This document shows positions 19,754 through 28,132 of a stretch of DNA of 64,000 nt, piece by piece; the first letter of the stretch is position 1, and each line of letters begins with the position of its first letter. This DNA is from Mycobacterium sp. E2733 (lineage in GTDB: Bacteria; Actinomycetota; Actinomycetes; Mycobacteriales; Mycobacteriaceae). The stretch lies in NCBI RefSeq assembly GCF_001667585.1, contig NZ_LZJZ01000021.1, forward strand, positions 1 through 64,000, read 5' to 3'. The notes beneath the pieces were generated by a model that was not told the DNA's origin, did not search any database, and saw nothing but the letters and a program-made list of their open reading frames with translations. A program made the position numbers and the translations under genes.

Positions 19754-21511
19754 ATGTGCGCACAGGAAGTCCCCGAGCAGCGCTCGGACCTGTCGCCCGC
19801 TGGCCTGCTCACCTGGCTTGGCGGCGGGCATCGGCGGGAGCTGGACGAGCGCCACGAGCGCTCCACGCACGCCGTGACCGGAGCGGTGGTGTTGTTCGGC
19901 GCGCTGCTGGCGTGGCTCGTCGCGGCCCTGGCGGTGAGCGAGTCCGCTCGCTGGTCACTCGTGTCGGCCGTGCCATTGACCCTTGTCTTCGGCCTGCTGG
20001 TCGGCGCGGTCACCCGCGCGGTTGCGTCCGGGTCCGGCCGGGGCCGGGCCGGGCTGGCAGCGCGCGCGGCGGTCACGGCCGCCCTCGGCGTCACCGTCGG
20101 CGAACTGGCCGCGGTCGTCCTGCTGTCCGGCTCGATCGATCACCGTCTCGACGAACGCGCCCTGCGCAACGCCGGCTCCGCGCCGGCGGTCGCGCAGGCG
20201 ACGGCGTCCCTGCAACAAACCAGGGGTGCGCGCGGCGCGCTCGACGCCGACGTCGAGCGCGCGCACCAGCAGCAGGATCAGGCCCTGGTCATTGCGCGTT
20301 GCGAGTACCACCCCACTCCCACGTGCCCGCAAACCCGGATCACCGGTGTGCCCGGCGCCGGGCCGGAAACACGCACGGCCAACGAGCTCCTCGCTGACGC
20401 CCAGCGCGAGCTGGACGACGCGCTGGCGGCCCGGGATCGCCAAGCGCCCGGGTTGGACGCCGAGATCTCCCGCGAAGCGCACGCGCTCGACGAGGCACGC
20501 CACGGCGTCATCGCGGACGCCGATCGCGGCCTCGGCGCGCGCTGGGTCGCGATGAACGACCTGACCTCCGCCGACTTCGGGGCGCTGACGTTGCGCCTGC
20601 TGACCATCGCGTTCTGCGTGCTGCTCTACCTGCTGCCGCTGATCCTGGGGAGGTGGCGCGGCGAGACCGCCTACGATCGCCACGCTGCGGCGCGCGCGGA
20701 GCGCGAGCGCGCGGAACTCGAGGCGGACACGGCGATCGCGGTCAAACGCGCCGAGGTTCGGCGCCAGGCGGAAATAATGTGGGCCGAGCATCAACTCACC
20801 CAGGCCCGGCTTGCCATCGAGGCCCAGACCGAGATCGACCGCGAGCAGCAACGCCGGCGAATCGTGGACGCTTTCGATCCCCCGGTGCTGGCGCCTTCGC
20901 AGCGCACCTTCGAGCCGGCCGACGAAGACATCTACCTGCCGATCGCCGCGGAAGCCGAGGCCGCCAGCCGCGCGGCCCTCAGTCCGCCCGTCCCCACGCA
21001 GACCACCGCTGTGGAGAACTTGCCGGCGCCCGTCGCACGCGAAGTGGAGCCGCACGAAGAGCGTGGCACCCCGATTCCGTCGATTCCCGACGCCACCAAG
21101 GCCGCGGCGCGCTGGATCCGCCCGCTGGTGCCGCCGTTCGTGGCCCGGGTGATCGACACCACGACCGCACCGCTGCGCACCGCGCGTCAGGTCTTCGAAG
21201 AGGTCGAGGAGATCACGTTCGCGTTCAGGCGCACACACAAAGTGACGGTCGACTCCGAAAGTTCCGACGCCGGCGGTGGGCCCACACCACCCGAAGAGAC
21301 CGATGAATCCCCTTCGCCCGAAACGGGATTCGTCGACTCGTCGCGCGTGGACCGCACGGCGGTCACGCACCGGCAGGTGGGTGGTCAGGAGCGGCGCGGC
21401 CCGGCGCTGGGCGCCTCGGAGCGCACCGACAACCGGGAATTGACGAAGCGGGAGGGACCGGCCGAACTGGATTCACCCGCGGGACCGCGGCAGTTGCCGC
21501 CAGCGAAATAG
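19754..21511 (+). CDS. DUF4407-type membrane protein with coiled coil
   Basis: A protein of about 585 residues. Two N-terminal membrane helices (about 45-65 and 70-90) and another near 115-135 are followed by a long charged helical segment (ERAHQQQDQALVIARCEYHP, then repeated A/E/R-rich stretches). A further helix near 285-305 (LLTIAFCVLLYLLPLILG) precedes a second charged coiled coil and a proline-rich tail. This order matches DUF4407 proteins. The ATG at 19754 has a good ribosome site (gggaggtg), whereas the open frame upstream lacks support. The function is unknown; the long C-terminal half is cytoplasmic if the helix count is even. Confidence 0.8.
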   Translation: MCAQEVPEQRSDLSPAGLLTWLGGGHRRELDERHERSTHAVTGAVVLFGALLAWLVAALAVSESARWSLVSAVPLTLVFGLLVGAVTRAVASGSGRGRAGLAARAAVTAALGVTVGELAAVVLLSGSIDHRLDERALRNAGSAPAVAQATASLQQTRGARGALDADVERAHQQQDQALVIARCEYHPTPTCPQTRITGVPGAGPETRTANELLADAQRELDDALAARDRQAPGLDAEISREAHALDEARHGVIADADRGLGARWVAMNDLTSADFGALTLRLLTIAFCVLLYLLPLILGRWRGETAYDRHAAARAERERAELEADTAIAVKRAEVRRQAEIMWAEHQLTQARLAIEAQTEIDREQQRRRIVDAFDPPVLAPSQRTFEPADEDIYLPIAAEAEAASRAALSPPVPTQTTAVENLPAPVAREVEPHEERGTPIPSIPDATKAAARWIRPLVPPFVARVIDTTTAPLRTARQVFEEVEEITFAFRRTHKVTVDSESSDAGGGPTPPEETDESPSPETGFVDSSRVDRTAVTHRQVGGQERRGPALGASERTDNRELTKREGPAELDSPAGPRQLPPAK

Positions 21512-21534
21512 GTTGGTGTGAGTCCTAATCCGGC

Positions 21535-22365
21535 CTATTCGTCGCCGAAGGCCGCATAGAGTTCCGGCAGGAAGGCCGCCAGGTGATTCATCTCCTGGGC
21601 GCAGTGCACCATCAGATTGCGAGCGCCGCTTTCCGCGTTGCCAAGCACCCGCGAGGCGATCGGGCGCACGGCGCGCGATGCCACTCCCGGGACGTTGCGC
21701 ACCTCGATGTGCCGTCCGCCCATCCAGAATCGTGACCGCATCTCCGCGCCGTTCGGCGTCGACCGAATGTGGTGGATGAACCATCCGACGTCCACCGGGG
21801 CCTCGCTGGATCCCAGCCGGGCGCAGATCGCCACTGCATCGTCGCTGTCGGGCGGGCAGCCCATCGTCACCGGATCGACGAATTGGATTGCGCCATTGAG
21901 CATCGTCGAGCCGATGTACTCGCTGATCAACGACCAGCGACCGATGTAGCGTTCGGCGCCCCGACGGCCCGCGGCCTCATCGTCGCGGCCGTCTTGCTGT
22001 TGACCTTTCCAGGCGGCGCGCAGATGGGCCCGCGGATGCCACAGCTTGTAGCGGCGGGTGTCGCAGCCGTGCCAGCCGAACCACCACGACCACATCTCCG
22101 GGGTCACCCCCGGCATGTCGGTACGCACCGACACCTGATAGCCGCCGTCGTCGAGGACCCCGTAGCCGTTCTCGGTCCGCTGGTAACCGTCGTCCGCGAC
22201 GCGCGCGGCGTCGTCGAACGCCGACAGCGCCATCGCGCCTTGCGGCCCGTGTGCGAGTGCCTCGACGATATGGTTCGGCAGCGGGGCCATTTCGGGGGTG
22301 AAGAACTTGCCGAACGGGGTCTTCGCATCACCCCCGCGATACCCCAGATACAGGTCGCCGGCCAT
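21535..22365 (-). CDS. DAPG hydrolase (PhlG) family protein
   Basis: A 276-residue protein with the PhlG-family core MWSWWFGWHGCDTRRYKLWH (about 94-113) followed by PRAH, and a C-terminal HxxxE-type helix (HCAQEMNHLAAFLPELY). PhlG enzymes use zinc to cleave a C-C bond next to a ketone in 2,4-diacetylphloroglucinol, giving monoacetylphloroglucinol and acetate; the true substrate here is unknown. The ATG overlaps the stop of the FAD oxidase gene by one base (TGATG), so the two are coupled. Together with the divergent IclR gene they look like a small catabolic unit for a polyphenolic or beta-diketone compound. Confidence 0.82.
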   Translation of the reverse strand: MAGDLYLGYRGGDAKTPFGKFFTPEMAPLPNHIVEALAHGPQGAMALSAFDDAARVADDGYQRTENGYGVLDDGGYQVSVRTDMPGVTPEMWSWWFGWHGCDTRRYKLWHPRAHLRAAWKGQQQDGRDDEAAGRRGAERYIGRWSLISEYIGSTMLNGAIQFVDPVTMGCPPDSDDAVAICARLGSSEAPVDVGWFIHHIRSTPNGAEMRSRFWMGGRHIEVRNVPGVASRAVRPIASRVLGNAESGARNLMVHCAQEMNHLAAFLPELYAAFGDE

Positions 22366-23705
22366 CAGAGTCGTCCCATCCAGCTGTTGAACAAACCGTC
22401 GGGGTCGTACGCGGCGCGCACACGGTCGAGTTTGGCCATGGCGGCGTCGCTGGCGAACCGCGCCGGACGCTGGCCCAGGTTCTCGTCCGCGAGCTGAATG
22501 CCGACGGCGAATTCGGACATCGCGGCCATGTTGGACTGCGCCCAGTCGGCGTACTTCGCCTCGTCTGCCGGCTCCTTCCACGAACCGTAGAGGGCCAGAT
22601 AGATGTCGCCTTCGATGCTGTAGGCCATGTCCTGGCGGGGCGGGCACGGCCCCCAGTTCAGCCACAGAAAGTGCGCCGGGTGCGGGGGCATGGTGTCGAG
22701 GATCGTCCTGATGCCCGGCAGCAGGTCTTCGGCCGGCGCCGACGTCCACATGTTGTCGACCGCGTAGTGGTGGTCGGATGGGTAGTGGCTCATCGCGACG
22801 TCGTACCAGGTCGGCAAATCGGTTGGCATGTAGGGGATTTTGACCAGCGCCCGGTCGGCGACCGGGCAGGTGCCGAACAGGGCGAGTGCCTTTTCCGCCT
22901 CCGCATCGGAGTCCGCGAAGGCGGGTGACGCCAGCGAGATGACAGGGCTGTCGATACCCATGTTCGGTTCGCCGCGGGAGGCCACGGCCTGCAGCTCGAC
23001 CCGGGGGTCCACTTCGGCGCTGACGGCGCGCGTCCACGTGAAAACCTCGTCGGCCAGTTCGAACGGATAGACATAGACGCTTGTGCCGCATGCACCGGGG
23101 CGAGGATAAAGCTTCAGGTAGAACGACGTGACCACGGCGAAGAAGCCAGGTCCGGCGCCGCGGGCAGCCCAGTAGAGGTCGGCGTTGTTGCTGGCGTCGC
23201 AGTGAATCCGTTCGCCCTCGGCGGTGACGACATCGAGACCCACGACGCTCTCGCAGGCCGGGCCGAAAACGCGGCTGTTCCAGCCGTATCCGCCCTGCAG
23301 GAGGTAGCCACCGAGACAGACCCCTTTGCAGTGACCGCCGGGGAAGAACAGACCCTGCGCCTCGAGGTCGGCCATGAGCAGACTCCCGCCCTTGCCCGGA
23401 CCCACTCGGGCGAGACCCTGCTCGGCGTCAATGGAAACGTCGTCGAGGCGGCTGACGTCGAGCAGGACGGAGCCGTCGCGCAGGTGGCTGGCCGCGAAGC
23501 TGTGGCCGCCCGACACGATGCTGATCTTGAGCCCGTGGGCCTTCGCGTGGCGGATACCGGCGATGATGTCGTCGGCGTCAACGGCCTGCACGATCACTTC
23601 CGGGTAGCGTTCCGGCACCCGCTGGTGCCAGACGGTGCCTCGACGGGCCGCCTCGTAGCCGTCATCGCCGCGAAAATGGTGCCGCCCGGCCGGTAGCCCG
23701 CTCAT
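22365..23705 (-). CDS. BBE-type FAD-linked oxidase
   Basis: A 446-residue flavoprotein of the berberine-bridge/PCMH family. The FAD domain carries GGHSFAASHLRDG with His68, and HCKGVCLGGYLLQGGYGW with Cys126, the two residues that usually anchor FAD bicovalently. The C-terminal BBE segment ends AYDPDGLFNSWMGRL, close to the typical YDPxxxF motif. No signal peptide is seen, so it is probably cytosolic. It oxidises an alcohol or phenolic ring substrate with oxygen. It is coupled to the PhlG-like gene and starts 67 bases from the divergent IclR regulator. A good ribosome site (aggag) precedes the ATG. Confidence 0.9.
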   Translation of the reverse strand: MSGLPAGRHHFRGDDGYEAARRGTVWHQRVPERYPEVIVQAVDADDIIAGIRHAKAHGLKISIVSGGHSFAASHLRDGSVLLDVSRLDDVSIDAEQGLARVGPGKGGSLLMADLEAQGLFFPGGHCKGVCLGGYLLQGGYGWNSRVFGPACESVVGLDVVTAEGERIHCDASNNADLYWAARGAGPGFFAVVTSFYLKLYPRPGACGTSVYVYPFELADEVFTWTRAVSAEVDPRVELQAVASRGEPNMGIDSPVISLASPAFADSDAEAEKALALFGTCPVADRALVKIPYMPTDLPTWYDVAMSHYPSDHHYAVDNMWTSAPAEDLLPGIRTILDTMPPHPAHFLWLNWGPCPPRQDMAYSIEGDIYLALYGSWKEPADEAKYADWAQSNMAAMSEFAVGIQLADENLGQRPARFASDAAMAKLDRVRAAYDPDGLFNSWMGRL

Positions 23706-23723
23706 CTGGAATCTCCTGTGATT

Positions 23724-23754
23724 CGCATTACGGATCTTTGTGATCCGGTATGCG
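23724..23754. promoter_or_regulatory. IclR-type operator palindrome
   Basis: CGCATTACGGATC and GATCCGGTATGCG form an inverted repeat (11 of 13 pairs) around TTTGT. It sits midway in the 67-base spacer between the divergent FAD oxidase and IclR genes, so one site could control both. Confidence 0.65.
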
Positions 23755-23772
23755 GAACACTATAGTGGACCG

Positions 23773-24519
23773 ATGCCGTCCACGGGGGAAAAACTTGCAG
23801 CTGGCCGCGACGAGGGCATCCAAGTATTGCGTCGCGCGGCCGCCGCGCTGGACGAGATCGCCGCCGAGCCGGGGCGGTTGCGGCTGGTCGACCTCGGTGA
23901 GCGACTCGGACTGGCCAAGTCGACGGCTCGCCGGCTGCTGGTGGGCCTGGTCGAGGTCGGGCTGGCCAGTGTCGATCCGCAGGGACGCTTTTCCCTCGGC
24001 GACCGCTTGCTGGGATTGGGCACTTCCGACGGCGCGCACATCGCGGCGGTCTTCCGGCCGACGATCGAGCGGGTGGCGCGCGCGACCGACGGGGAGACGG
24101 TCGACCTCTCGGTATTACGGGGCCGACGAATGTGGTTCGTCGACCAGATCGAATCGTCACATCGTCTTAGGGCCGTGTCGGCCGTCGGCGTCCGGTTCCC
24201 GCTGGAGTCGACCGCGAACGGCAAAGCGGCCCTCGCGGCCCTCGACGACGCCGACGCCGAGGCGCTGATCTCCCGCCTGGATTCCGAGTCCGCCGACCGC
24301 CTCCGCGCCGACGTGGCCGAGATCCGGCGCACCGGAATCGCTTTCGACCGCGACGAGCACACGCCGGGAATATCGGCGGCCGCGATCGCACGACGCGCGG
24401 TGGGCGACAATCTGGTCGCTATCTCGGTGCCGGCGCCGACGGAGCGTTTCCGGGAGAAGGAACAGCGCATAGTGGCGGCGTTGCGCGCGGCCGCCGAATC
24501 GGCGGCCTGGCCGCGCTAG
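23773..24519 (+). CDS. IclR family transcriptional regulator
   Basis: A 248-residue regulator with an N-terminal winged helix-turn-helix (RLVDLGERLGLAKSTARRLL, about 37-56) and a C-terminal IclR effector-binding domain (VDLSVLRGRRMWFVDQIESS near 115, ESTANGKAALAAL near 147, and the invariant G-I-A-F-D-R-D-E near 190). IclR proteins sense aromatic or small organic acids. Divergent from the FAD oxidase/PhlG pair with a palindrome between, it most likely controls that pair. The ATG at 23773 is chosen over one at 23740, which lies inside the palindrome. Confidence 0.9.
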   Translation: MPSTGEKLAAGRDEGIQVLRRAAAALDEIAAEPGRLRLVDLGERLGLAKSTARRLLVGLVEVGLASVDPQGRFSLGDRLLGLGTSDGAHIAAVFRPTIERVARATDGETVDLSVLRGRRMWFVDQIESSHRLRAVSAVGVRFPLESTANGKAALAALDDADAEALISRLDSESADRLRADVAEIRRTGIAFDRDEHTPGISAAAIARRAVGDNLVAISVPAPTERFREKEQRIVAALRAAAESAAWPR

Positions 24520-24559
24520 CGTCAGCAAAACGGGTTGATGCCGAAGCGATTGGAGTTGA

Positions 24560-24593
24560 GACGGCCGGGTTACCCCTCGAAAGCTCGGCCGTC
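24560..24593. terminator. hairpin between convergent iclR and ANTAR genes
   Basis: GACGGCCG (24560-24567) and CGGCCGTC (24586-24593) are perfect complements around an 18-base loop, between the IclR stop (24519) and the ANTAR stop (24613). This is a plausible bidirectional terminator. Confidence 0.45.
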
Positions 24594-24612
24594 CCAACGT
24601 CTTGGTGCCCGC

Positions 24613-24900
24613 TCAACAGGGCACTGCGGCGGAGGAGAACAGCGTTCCCCACTCGTGCCGAGCCGCGGACTGCGCGTCGGTGAAGCTCGGTGTCTTTTCG
24701 CCGTCGCCGGCCAGGTGTACCAGGGCCCACGCCATCGCGAATACCGGCACCTTGTGCCGCAATGCCGCGTTGTGCAATTCGTCCAGCGCCGCTTCCGACG
24801 GGCACCGGCGCAGGCCGATGAGAATGCCCCGCGCGGTATCGAGGATGCGACCAGAGTGTGGGCCACACGAAGTCTGGGCGGGAACCCAGTTCGACGTCAT
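24613..24900 (-). CDS. free-standing ANTAR-domain protein
   Basis: A 95-residue protein whose core (ILDTARGILIGLRRCPSEAA, then LDELHNAALRHKVPVFAMAW, about residues 19-58) matches the three-helix ANTAR RNA-binding domain (A-x-G-I-L-M, then an A/S-rich second helix). There is no receiver, GAF or kinase domain. ANTAR proteins bind paired hexanucleotide-loop hairpins in mRNA leaders to prevent termination. The ATG at 24900 has a perfect aggagg site. It sits between the IclR gene (convergent) and the WS/DGAT gene upstream on the same strand, 239 bases away. Its target RNA is not evident. Confidence 0.8.
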   Translation of the reverse strand: MTSNWVPAQTSCGPHSGRILDTARGILIGLRRCPSEAALDELHNAALRHKVPVFAMAWALVHLAGDGEKTPSFTDAQSAARHEWGTLFSSAAVPC

Positions 24901-25139
24901 ATTGTGGATACCTCCTGCGGCACCGTCGCGAATCCGCCGCTCGCGCAGCGGCCGAGGAATTCCTGCGCTACGCATCATCGCGGCCGCAAACCTCAAAGGC
25001 GCCCTGTGCCATGATTTGTCGATCGCTCGCGTTGTGCCAGCCCATCGCGACGATCGATGCGGCCCTGTGACCGTTTCGGAATCGGTTGCTAATCAATCAA
25101 TGCGGCGAATCGCCTGTTCGGCGCCGGAATCCATTCTAA

Positions 25140-26504
25140 TCAGCCTGCCAAGGACAGTAATTCATCGAACCCGCCGACGATAGCGTCATGGAAAACGTCG
25201 TAGTCGGGTATCGCGGTGGTGTCGACGTTCAAACCGAGACCACACGTGTCGACATAGGTGAGAAGTGTGACGTTGACTGCCGCACCGATGGTTGGACCGA
25301 ATGCGTACTGTGCCCGCACGGGGGCGCCGCCAAGGAAGACCGGCACTGGGACGCCCGGCACATCGCTGGCCACGAAATCGACGTGGCGCAGAACCGAGCC
25401 GATGTACCACCGGGGCACCAGATTGAGCACCCCGGCGATCAATTGCGTGTACGGCAGCGATCTTTCGTTGCGAACCGCCGCGGTGCGCTGCCGTATCGCG
25501 GCGATCCGCTTCGCCGGATCCGCCTCGCCGACGGGCACGTCGAAGCGCATGAGCGTGATCCGGTTCCCGCCGATGCCATCGGCTTCGGTGCGCAAACTGA
25601 TCGGCATCGTGATGTGCAGGTCGTTCACCTCGACGCCGTGCTTCTCGTGGTAGAGGCGTAGTCCACCCGCCACCCCGGCGACGAAAGCGTCGTTCAGCGC
25701 CCCGCCGCAGCGGTGCGCCGCTTCCCGTAGCGGCCGCGTCGGCACCTGATGCACCCCGAGGTGCCGGATCAGGCCGCGGTCCGTCGCCAACGGTGACCCG
25801 GTTCGGTTGATCGGCCGGACGGTTCGGTACACAGATGCCGCGGTGGTCGCCGCGGACCGGATGGTGGCGACGGGCCGCCGAACGCCGTCGTAAATCAACC
25901 GCGGCACCAGGGAGGCCGCGCCCGTCACGGCGCTGTTGAGCAAGCCGGTGTCGTAGCGCACGGCGTCGCGGTATCCCCCCAACAGGGCCGGACCCGCGAC
26001 CTCTGGCTCGGGCGGCATCGGTTCAACGGGATACAGATGTTCTGAGAGGTCGAACAAATGCATCGCGATCTCGACCCCGCCGACCCCATCGGTGAGCGCG
26101 TGGTGAAACTTGCAGATCACGGCCGCGCCGCCGTTTTCCACCCCCTCGACGAACGTCGTTTCCCACAGCGCGCGGGCCCGATCGAAATCCTGCATCTCGG
26201 CCAATCGAGCCATCTCGAGCACGTCGTCAAGGGTTCCGGGGGCCGAGACCGTGGCTCGCCGGAGGTGGTAATCGAGGTCGAAGTCGCGGTAGTTCTCCCA
26301 CCGCGGCGGGATCCCCGTAGGCGATGGCACCACCCGCTGCCGGAACATGGGCAGCGTGCGGCTGATCAAGTCGAATCGCTTCCGCACTTCGTCCCAGTCC
26401 GGGGGCCGGTCCAGAAGTACGACGCTGACCACGGTCGAGCGCAGCCGCGGGTCAGTTTCCATCGCCCAGGTAAACGCGTCGGTGGCGCGCATGAATGCAG
26501 TCAT
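25140..26504 (-). CDS. wax ester synthase / diacylglycerol acyltransferase (WS/DGAT)
   Basis: A 454-residue WS/DGAT enzyme that esterifies fatty alcohols or diacylglycerol with acyl-CoA to make wax esters or triacylglycerol at the membrane or lipid bodies. The catalytic HHxxxDG motif is HHALTDG (about residue 134), preceded by the usual N-terminal DAFTWAMETDPRL. Conserved C-terminal blocks include NDAFVAGVAGGLR, GNRITLMRFDVPVGEADP and SDVPGVPVPVFLGGA. The ATG at 26504 has an aaggag site. Mycobacteria have many paralogues, so the specific one cannot be named. The nearest same-strand neighbour is the CoA transferase upstream. Confidence 0.92.
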   Translation of the reverse strand: MTAFMRATDAFTWAMETDPRLRSTVVSVVLLDRPPDWDEVRKRFDLISRTLPMFRQRVVPSPTGIPPRWENYRDFDLDYHLRRATVSAPGTLDDVLEMARLAEMQDFDRARALWETTFVEGVENGGAAVICKFHHALTDGVGGVEIAMHLFDLSEHLYPVEPMPPEPEVAGPALLGGYRDAVRYDTGLLNSAVTGAASLVPRLIYDGVRRPVATIRSAATTAASVYRTVRPINRTGSPLATDRGLIRHLGVHQVPTRPLREAAHRCGGALNDAFVAGVAGGLRLYHEKHGVEVNDLHITMPISLRTEADGIGGNRITLMRFDVPVGEADPAKRIAAIRQRTAAVRNERSLPYTQLIAGVLNLVPRWYIGSVLRHVDFVASDVPGVPVPVFLGGAPVRAQYAFGPTIGAAVNVTLLTYVDTCGLGLNVDTTAIPDYDVFHDAIVGGFDELLSLAG

Positions 26505-26629
26505 GTCGGTGGCTCCTTGCACCGAACGTACGACTGCGGGCGCCCCGGGTCATCGGGTTGGCGGCAGCCGATGACTTTGGTCCCCACAGATAGCGCCTTT
26601 CGTCGACTGCCCCCGGCCGGCGCGCCGCC

Positions 26630-27856
26630 CTACAGAATCGCCTTGAGATCCTTGGCCCTGGCGATGTCGTCCCAATCGACGTCGAGTTCCAGCAAGATCT
26701 CTTCCGTGTGCTGCCCGTGTTCCGGCGCACGCGCGGGCGCCGGCGGGGTCTCGTCGAACTGCACGGGCGCGGCGACTATCCGGTACTTCTCCCCGTGGTC
26801 GTCGACGTTGGTCACCACGTAGCCGTTCGGTTCGACCTGTGGGTCGTTGAGGGTTTCCCGCGGCGTCGCCAGGGCGCCCCACACGCCCGGCTCGTCCTCG
26901 AGCGCCTTCTGCCAGTGGGCAAGGTCGTGGCGGGCGAACACGTTGGCCAAAATCTCCGTGGCCTCCGCGGCGTTGGCTATCAGGTTGCTCGACGGCACGA
27001 ATCGCTCATCGGTGATGAGCTCAGCCAGGCCCATGCGTTCGCAGAACCCCGCCCAGAACTTGTCCGGCTGCAGGAACACCAACTGGATCCACCTGCCGTC
27101 GCGGGTCTTGTACCTGTTCACGAGCGGGTTGATGGCCAGCCCCGGCGGTGCGCCCGGAATCCCGTCGATGTCGAAGAAATCGGCCGCCGAGATGGATGGC
27201 GCTATCGCCCACATCGCCTGAGCCAGCAGCGAGGAGTCGACTACCGTCGCTTCACCGGTGCGCTCGCGGTGAAACAGCGCGGCGCATACGCCACCGGCGA
27301 GCGTCGCCCCGCCCTGGAGGTCGCCGAACCCCGGACCCTGCACCGCGGGTGTGTCGGTTCCGAACGGCGTGAGCGTGTAAGCGACGCCGCCCCGCGCGAG
27401 GTAGGTGGCCGCGTCGAACCCGCCGCGATCCCGATCGGGGCCCCGCACCCCCAGACCGGTGCCACGCGCGATGATGATTTTCGGGTTGAACGAGCGGATG
27501 TCGTCCACGGTGAGCCGGGCCCGCTCGAGCGCGCCGGGCAGCCAATTGGTAAGGAACACATCCGCACTCGCCAACAGGCGGCCGAACAGCTCGCGACCGG
27601 TCTCGGACTTGATGTCGATGGCGATGCTGCGCTTGCCGCGGTTTCCCAATTCGAGGATGAAGTCGGCGTCCGGGCGGGCCGCCTGCCGGGTGAACCCGCC
27701 GACGACCAGCGCGCGTCCGGGGTCACCCGAGGCAACGCCCTCAACCTTGATCACGTCGGCGCCCCAGTCCGACAGGGCCGCGCCCGCCGACGGTACGTAG
27801 GTCCACGACGCCAACTCGACCACTCGCACCCCGTGCAGGACACGTACGTCAGACAT
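26630..27856 (-). CDS. family III CoA transferase (CaiB/BaiF)
   Basis: About 408 residues of a class III CoA transferase. Signatures are the N-terminal GVRVVELASWTYVPSAGAAL and DWGADVIKVE, the ISP-like N-R-G-K-R-S-I-A-I-D block, and the likely catalytic Asp in GFGDLQGGATLAGG (about residue 184). Such enzymes move CoA between a thioester donor and an acid. Its position divergent from a catabolic operon that starts with an alcohol-oxidising SDR suggests it activates an acid intermediate. The ATG at 27856 (ribosome site gaggga) is preferred to 27883, whose purines lie too close. Confidence 0.9.
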   Translation of the reverse strand: MSDVRVLHGVRVVELASWTYVPSAGAALSDWGADVIKVEGVASGDPGRALVVGGFTRQAARPDADFILELGNRGKRSIAIDIKSETGRELFGRLLASADVFLTNWLPGALERARLTVDDIRSFNPKIIIARGTGLGVRGPDRDRGGFDAATYLARGGVAYTLTPFGTDTPAVQGPGFGDLQGGATLAGGVCAALFHRERTGEATVVDSSLLAQAMWAIAPSISAADFFDIDGIPGAPPGLAINPLVNRYKTRDGRWIQLVFLQPDKFWAGFCERMGLAELITDERFVPSSNLIANAAEATEILANVFARHDLAHWQKALEDEPGVWGALATPRETLNDPQVEPNGYVVTNVDDHGEKYRIVAAPVQFDETPPAPARAPEHGQHTEEILLELDVDWDDIARAKDLKAIL

Positions 27857-27895
27857 CGCCAACTCCCTCGGTCGACCGGTCATTCCTTGCTATTT

Positions 27896-27916
27896 TAGAT
27901 ATTCTAGCTAGTCTAG
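27896..27916. promoter_or_regulatory. AT-rich inverted-repeat region between divergent catabolic genes
   Basis: TAGATATTCTAGCTAG sits in an AT-rich patch of the 276-base divergent spacer. TAGA/TCTA and CTAGCTAG are symmetric elements followed by a second TCTAG. It could be the operator/promoter of the CoA transferase gene (27856) or of the operon starting at 28133. No regulator gene is adjacent. Confidence 0.35.
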
Positions 27917-28132
27917 GGCGTAGCGATAGCCCAGCTGCAGGTCAGCGCAGTTTTTGGTGGAAGAGATGCGATGGATCCGACCGTTGGCCCGATTCGGCAC
28001 CGGTGACCGCGCGTTTCCCGGCGGGGACGAGCGGCCGGCCGAGTCATTCCGCCCGCACCGGCGCCGATGCCGGCGAATACCCTTGGGCCCCAACCTGGAT
28101 CGCGCTGTAGATACACGGACGAAGGACGGGCG

